Positions 23,244 through 26,511 of a stretch of DNA of 26,511 nt are shown here, in pieces. Numbering within the stretch: position 1 is the first letter of the stretch; each line of letters opens with the position of its first letter. This DNA is from DATLOJ01 sp035536315 (GTDB lineage Bacteria; Actinomycetota; CADDZG01; JAHWKV01). Both the position numbers and the translations under genes were made by a program. The notes under the pieces are model-generated. The model was not told the origin of the DNA and searched no databases. It was given only the letters and a program-made list of their open reading frames with translations. Where the stretch lies: NCBI GenBank assembly GCA_035536315.1, contig DATLOJ010000083.1, positions 1-26,511 of the forward strand, in the 5' to 3' direction.

Positions 23244-24764
23244 ATGGACTGGATAACTGACTGGGGGCTGACGCTGGTTGTGTTCCTGCCGGCGCTCGGT
23301 GCGGTCTTCATGGCTCTGACACCGAAGGGCAGAGACTCGACCATCAAGTTCTGGGCTCTGGTTTTCACCGGCCTGCCCCTGCTGGTCGGGCTTCTGATGC
23401 TGGGCAGGTACCAGTACTCGGACGGCGGTTTCCAGTTCGAGACGAACCTCAGATGGATTCCCTCCATCGACGCCAACTACCACATAGGCGTCGACGGAAT
23501 CGCGCTGCCGATGGTGATGCTGAGCTTGCTCGTCACGTTCCTCTGCGTCATCTACTCATGCTGGCATCTGCCGGAGCCGCATAACCCGAAGTTGTTCCTC
23601 GCGCTGTGTCTGTTGCTCGAGACGGGGATGACCGGAACCTTCGTAGCCCTGGATCTGGTGCTGTTCTTCATTTTCTGGGAGGTCGTGCTCGTCCCGATGT
23701 ACTTCATCATCGGGCTCTGGGGTGGTCCCCGCAGAGAGTACGCCGCGATCAAGTTCTTCCTGTACACGTTCTTCGGGAGTGTGTTCATGCTCCTTGGCTT
23801 TCTGGCCCTGTACTTCCAGTCGGATCCCCACACCTTTGACATCGTCCTTCTGCAACAGGCCGGTGTGTTGTCGATGACGAAGACCGCTGCCAACCTGATC
23901 TTTGCGGGGATCGCGCTGGGCCTGGCGATCAAGGTGCCGATGTGGCCTTTCCACACCTGGCTTCCAGATGCCCATACCGAGGCGCCGACGGTCGGAAGCG
24001 TGCTGTTGGCTGCGGTCCTTCTGAAGATGGGCACTTACGGCTTTGTGCGCATCGCGATTCCGATACTTCCGGATGCGGCTCGCACGTTTGCGCCGTTCAT
24101 CGGAGCGCTTGCTGCGATAGCGATCATTTACGGCGCTCTCAACTGCCTTGCGCAGGTTGACCTGAAACGCATGATCGCGTTCAGCTCCGTCGGCCATATG
24201 GGCTTCGTGATGCTGGGCATAGCAACGATGACCGATGTCGGTATCAACGCGGCCGTCTTCGGAATGGTCGCGCACGGAGTGATCACCGGAATGCTCTTCT
24301 TCATTGCGGGATCGATTCACGAGCGTTATCACACAAGGGACATCCCAGAGCTCGGAGGCCTGGTCTTGAAGATGCCGGTGATGGGCGGGCTGCTTGCGTA
24401 CTCGGCGATCGCATCCCTCGGACTTCCGGGCCTTGCAGGGTTCTGGGGTGAGGTGACGGCCCTTCTTGCGAGTTACAACCCGCTGGAAGGGCTCGACCTC
24501 ACATGGTTTAGAACGTTCATGGTTCTGGGTGGAATCGGGACCGTACTAACGGCCGGTTACTTCCTGTGGATGCTGCAGCGAGTGAACCTGGGCAAGGTTC
24601 CGGCCCAGTGGCAGGACAAGAACTTCGCCGACGCGCAGCCGCTGGAGCTTGCGGCCTGGGTTCCCCTTCTCGCGTTGATCCTGATCCTGGGTGTTTTCCC
24701 CAAGTTGATTCTCGACGTGACGAACCCCGCAGTCGTCGAGTTGACCCAGCTGCTGACTCGCTGA
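23244..24764 (+). CDS. nuoM: NADH-quinone oxidoreductase subunit M (copy 2)
   Basis: Antiporter-like pump subunit, 506 residues, about 14 transmembrane helices. Glu146 in FFIFWEVVLVPMYF and Lys230 in LAIKVPMWPFHTWLPDAHTE are conserved, followed by APTVGSVLLAAVLLKMGTYG. The C-terminal region with LPGLAGFWGEV and the final helices is complete. It has its own GGAGG ribosome site. Spacing to nuoN is seven bases. Confidence 0.96.
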   Translation: MDWITDWGLTLVVFLPALGAVFMALTPKGRDSTIKFWALVFTGLPLLVGLLMLGRYQYSDGGFQFETNLRWIPSIDANYHIGVDGIALPMVMLSLLVTFLCVIYSCWHLPEPHNPKLFLALCLLLETGMTGTFVALDLVLFFIFWEVVLVPMYFIIGLWGGPRREYAAIKFFLYTFFGSVFMLLGFLALYFQSDPHTFDIVLLQQAGVLSMTKTAANLIFAGIALGLAIKVPMWPFHTWLPDAHTEAPTVGSVLLAAVLLKMGTYGFVRIAIPILPDAARTFAPFIGALAAIAIIYGALNCLAQVDLKRMIAFSSVGHMGFVMLGIATMTDVGINAAVFGMVAHGVITGMLFFIAGSIHERYHTRDIPELGGLVLKMPVMGGLLAYSAIASLGLPGLAGFWGEVTALLASYNPLEGLDLTWFRTFMVLGGIGTVLTAGYFLWMLQRVNLGKVPAQWQDKNFADAQPLELAAWVPLLALILILGVFPKLILDVTNPAVVELTQLLTR

Positions 24765-24771
24765 CGCATTC

Positions 24772-26223
24772 ATGCAGATAGACCTGATCGCAATAGGACC
24801 TGAGATCATCCTGACGGCCGCGCTCTGCGGGGTCCTTCTGCTCGACCTGTTCCTGCCGGACAACCGCAAATGGCTGGCTATGCCGGCGTCCTTCGCCGGA
24901 GTGCTGGCGACCCTGGCGGCCGTCCTCTACATCGCGATGACTCATGAACGTTCGACTTTGGGCGGGATGTTTGTGGTCGATTCGTTCGCGATTTTATTCA
25001 AAGCGGTGTTCTGTCTGGCTGCGCTTCTCGTATTTACGATCTCCCACGATTACTTGAAGGAAGACACGATTCACCAGGGCGAGTACTACGTCATGCTGCT
25101 CTCGTCCTTGCTGGGAATGCTCGTGATCTCCTCGAGCAGAGACCTGATCGCAATCTTCGTAGCCCTGGAGCTGATCTCGCTGCCGGCCTTCGTCCTGGCC
25201 GGCTTGCGTAAGAGCGATCTTCGATCTAACGAGGCTGCTCTCAAGTTCTTCTTGTTCGGCGTGTTGTCGACCGCGGTGATGCTCTTCGGGATGTCGCTGA
25301 TCTACGGCATCACGGGCACCACGAACCTGGCAGACATTGCAACGGTCATATCGGTCGCGACTCCTTTGCGAGACGTGGCGATCCTCTCGGTCTTCTTCCT
25401 GTTGGTGGGAATTGGGTTCAAGATCTCGGCTTTTCCATTCCAGTGGTGGGTGCCCGACACCTACGAGGGATCACCCGTGCCGGTGGCCGCGTTCCTGTCG
25501 GTTGCTTCGAAGACAGCAGGGTTCGTGGCCCTAATCCAGATCATGTTTGTTGCGTTCATTCAGCTGGCCGACCAGTGGCGGCCTTTCCTCGCAATTCTTG
25601 CGGTACTGACGATGACTTTTGGCAACCTGGTTGCTCTGAAGCAGAAGCATCTCGTACGGCTGCTGGCTTACTCGTCGATCGCTCAGGCGGGTTACATCCT
25701 TCTGCCCCTCGGGATTGCGTCAGCGACGAACCAGTCCCGCAACCGCGAGGCCTTCATCGCAGCGACCGTGTATCTGCTCATCTACGCCTTCATGGAGACG
25801 GGGGCATTCGCCGTCGCGATTGCGGTTGGGCGCAGGGGCAGGGGTTATCAGATCAGCGACTACGCGGGGCTGATGAAGCAGGCTCCGGGGCTTGTCCTTG
25901 CTATGGCCATCTTTCTCTTCTCCCTTGCGGGTGTTCCGCCAATGGCAGGCTGGGCTGCAAAGTTCTTCATCTTCCGGGCGGTCCTTAATGCCGGTGGTAT
26001 CTGGCTCGCGATAGCGATGGCAGTGAACACGGTGATCGCCCTGTTCTATTACGCGGCCGTGGCCAAGAAGATGGTGTTCGACGAACCCGCGCCGGGCAAG
26101 GTGGCGTTCGGAACGCCGCCGCTACTGGGAACTGCGATCACTCTTGCGGCGATAGTGGTTGTTGTCGTCGGGATACTGCCGGACCTGTTCGGCCGCCTTG
26201 CGGAGGCCTCCGCCCTCTTCTAG
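24772..26223 (+). CDS. nuoN: NADH-quinone oxidoreductase subunit N (copy 2)
   Basis: Antiporter-like pump subunit, 483 residues. Glu133 in IFVALELISLPAFVLAG and Lys217 in GIGFKISAFPFQWWVPDTYE are the expected charged residues, with GSPVPVAAFLSVASKTAGF after them. The fragment LAGVPPMAGWAAKFFIFRA near residue 385 is standard for NuoN. The start is ATG, seven bases after the nuoM stop, without a strong ribosome site. Last gene of the second cluster; a 14-base palindrome lies at its 3' end. Confidence 0.96.
   Translation: MQIDLIAIGPEIILTAALCGVLLLDLFLPDNRKWLAMPASFAGVLATLAAVLYIAMTHERSTLGGMFVVDSFAILFKAVFCLAALLVFTISHDYLKEDTIHQGEYYVMLLSSLLGMLVISSSRDLIAIFVALELISLPAFVLAGLRKSDLRSNEAALKFFLFGVLSTAVMLFGMSLIYGITGTTNLADIATVISVATPLRDVAILSVFFLLVGIGFKISAFPFQWWVPDTYEGSPVPVAAFLSVASKTAGFVALIQIMFVAFIQLADQWRPFLAILAVLTMTFGNLVALKQKHLVRLLAYSSIAQAGYILLPLGIASATNQSRNREAFIAATVYLLIYAFMETGAFAVAIAVGRRGRGYQISDYAGLMKQAPGLVLAMAIFLFSLAGVPPMAGWAAKFFIFRAVLNAGGIWLAIAMAVNTVIALFYYAAVAKKMVFDEPAPGKVAFGTPPLLGTAITLAAIVVVVVGILPDLFGRLAEASALF
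26200..26213. repeat. 14-base perfect palindrome at the 3' end of the second nuoN
   Basis: GCGGAGGCCTCCGC reads the same on both strands and lies seven bases before the nuoN stop codon. It could fold into a short five-pair hairpin with a GGCC loop, but no T-run follows, so it is not called a terminator. It may simply reflect the codons used. Confidence 0.35.
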
Positions 26224-26259
26224 CTCCCCGCACCCGCGGTTGGAGGCAGTTTCGCACGA

Positions 26260-26269
26260 GGTAATTACC
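26260..26269. repeat. 10-base palindrome in the nuoN-htpX gap
   Basis: GGTAATTACC sits in the 81-base gap, in a locally AT-richer stretch. A TATCTT at 26279-26284 resembles a -10 box, but no matching -35 at proper spacing is seen. It could be part of an htpX control region; the support is weak. Confidence 0.3.
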
Positions 26270-26290
26270 GAGAGGCGCTATCTTCTTATT

Positions 26291-26298
26291 GAGGTGAT
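26291..26298 (+). promoter_or_regulatory. Ribosome binding site for htpX
   Basis: GAGGTGAT matches the 16S rRNA 3' end over eight bases and lies six bases before the ATG at 26305. It is the strongest ribosome site in the window. Confidence 0.8.
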
Positions 26299-26304
26299 GA
26301 GGAA

Positions 26305-26511
26305 ATGAAGAACCATCTGAAGACCGCCTTGCTTCTCGGTGCCCTAACCGGAATCCTGCTGCTGATAGGTAGCGCCATCGGCGGCCGCACCGGCGCCACG
26401 TTCTTCCTCTTCATTTCCATCGCCATGAACATGGGCGCGTACTGGTTCAGCGACAAGCTGGCCCTCAAGATGAGCGGCGCCAAGCCGGTCTCCGCGGCGG
26501 AGGCCCCCGAC
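26305..26511 (+). CDS. htpX: HtpX-family membrane zinc metalloprotease, 5' part only
   Basis: The first 69 codons are inside the window and the gene runs off the right edge. The visible part has two hydrophobic segments (about residues 7-24 and 31-45), then YWFSDKLALKMSGAKPVSAAEAP. The family N-terminus has just this layout: a Gly-Gly-Arg-Thr/Ser-Gly turn between two helices, then Trp-Phe-Ser-Asp-Lys and an Ala-rich Glu-Ala-Pro segment. HtpX is an inner-membrane peptidase that degrades misfolded membrane proteins. The catalytic HExxH site would lie further right and is not seen. It has a separate 81-base leader and probably its own promoter, so it is likely not part of the nuo operon. Confidence 0.88.
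   Translation, partial: MKNHLKTALLLGALTGILLLIGSAIGGRTGATFFLFISIAMNMGAYWFSDKLALKMSGAKPVSAAEAPD

Noticed and set aside
26200..26304. Intrinsic terminator after the second nuoN
   Set aside because: The 14-base palindrome and a longer GCCTCC/GGAGGC pairing lack a T-run, and the loop of the latter is about 30 bases. Termination is expected near here but cannot be shown.

Overview
The window is a GC-rich bacterial segment (composition judged by eye, not counted). Every supported gene lies on the + strand. It holds two complete, different gene clusters for respiratory complex I (NADH-quinone oxidoreductase, Nuo), back to back. An isoaspartyl peptidase/L-asparaginase gene lies between them, and the start of an htpX protease gene is at the right edge. 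High GC, frequent GTG/TTG starts (12 of 28 genes) and a second Nuo cluster without nuoEFG suggest Actinomycetota, possibly a lineage outside the well-known genera. That placement is an inference.

Region 1 (50-14849) is a classical 14-gene cluster, nuoA-B-C-D-E-F-G-H-I-J-K-L-M-N. It encodes the NADH-oxidising arm (E, F, G), the quinone-reducing connecting arm (B, C, D, I) and the proton-pumping membrane arm (A, H, J, K, L, M, N). The genes overlap or nearly touch, so they almost certainly form one transcript with coupled translation. An unrecognised 144-residue membrane protein gene (4436-4870) sits between nuoF and nuoG, fused to both by overlaps. The last gene of the run (14846-15721) is the Ntn-hydrolase isoaspartyl peptidase, whose start overlaps the nuoN stop.

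The gap at 15722-15840 contains an 18-base inverted repeat that fits both the Rex (NADH/NAD+ sensor) and the CRP/FNR-family operator patterns. It lies 31 bases before the second cluster.

Region 2 (15841-26223) is an 11-gene cluster, nuoA-B-C-D-H-I-J-K-L-M-N, with nothing between nuoD and nuoH. It has no NADH-binding, FMN-binding or NuoG subunit, so its complex must take electrons from another donor (perhaps ferredoxin) or borrow E, F and G from region 1. Its NuoD has Trp where the usual quinone-contact Tyr sits and lacks a segment of about 25 residues. Its NuoH has an altered quinone-chamber loop. Its NuoI carries a Pro/Ala/Glu-rich C-terminal tail of about 160 residues. These traits fit a distinct complex I subfamily rather than a recent copy.

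The two clusters share fine architecture: nuoB starts inside the last codons of nuoA, and nuoL inside the last codons of nuoK, at identical relative positions. This points to ancient common ancestry of the clusters as units.

No RNA genes, insertion sequences, CRISPR arrays or convincing terminators were seen.
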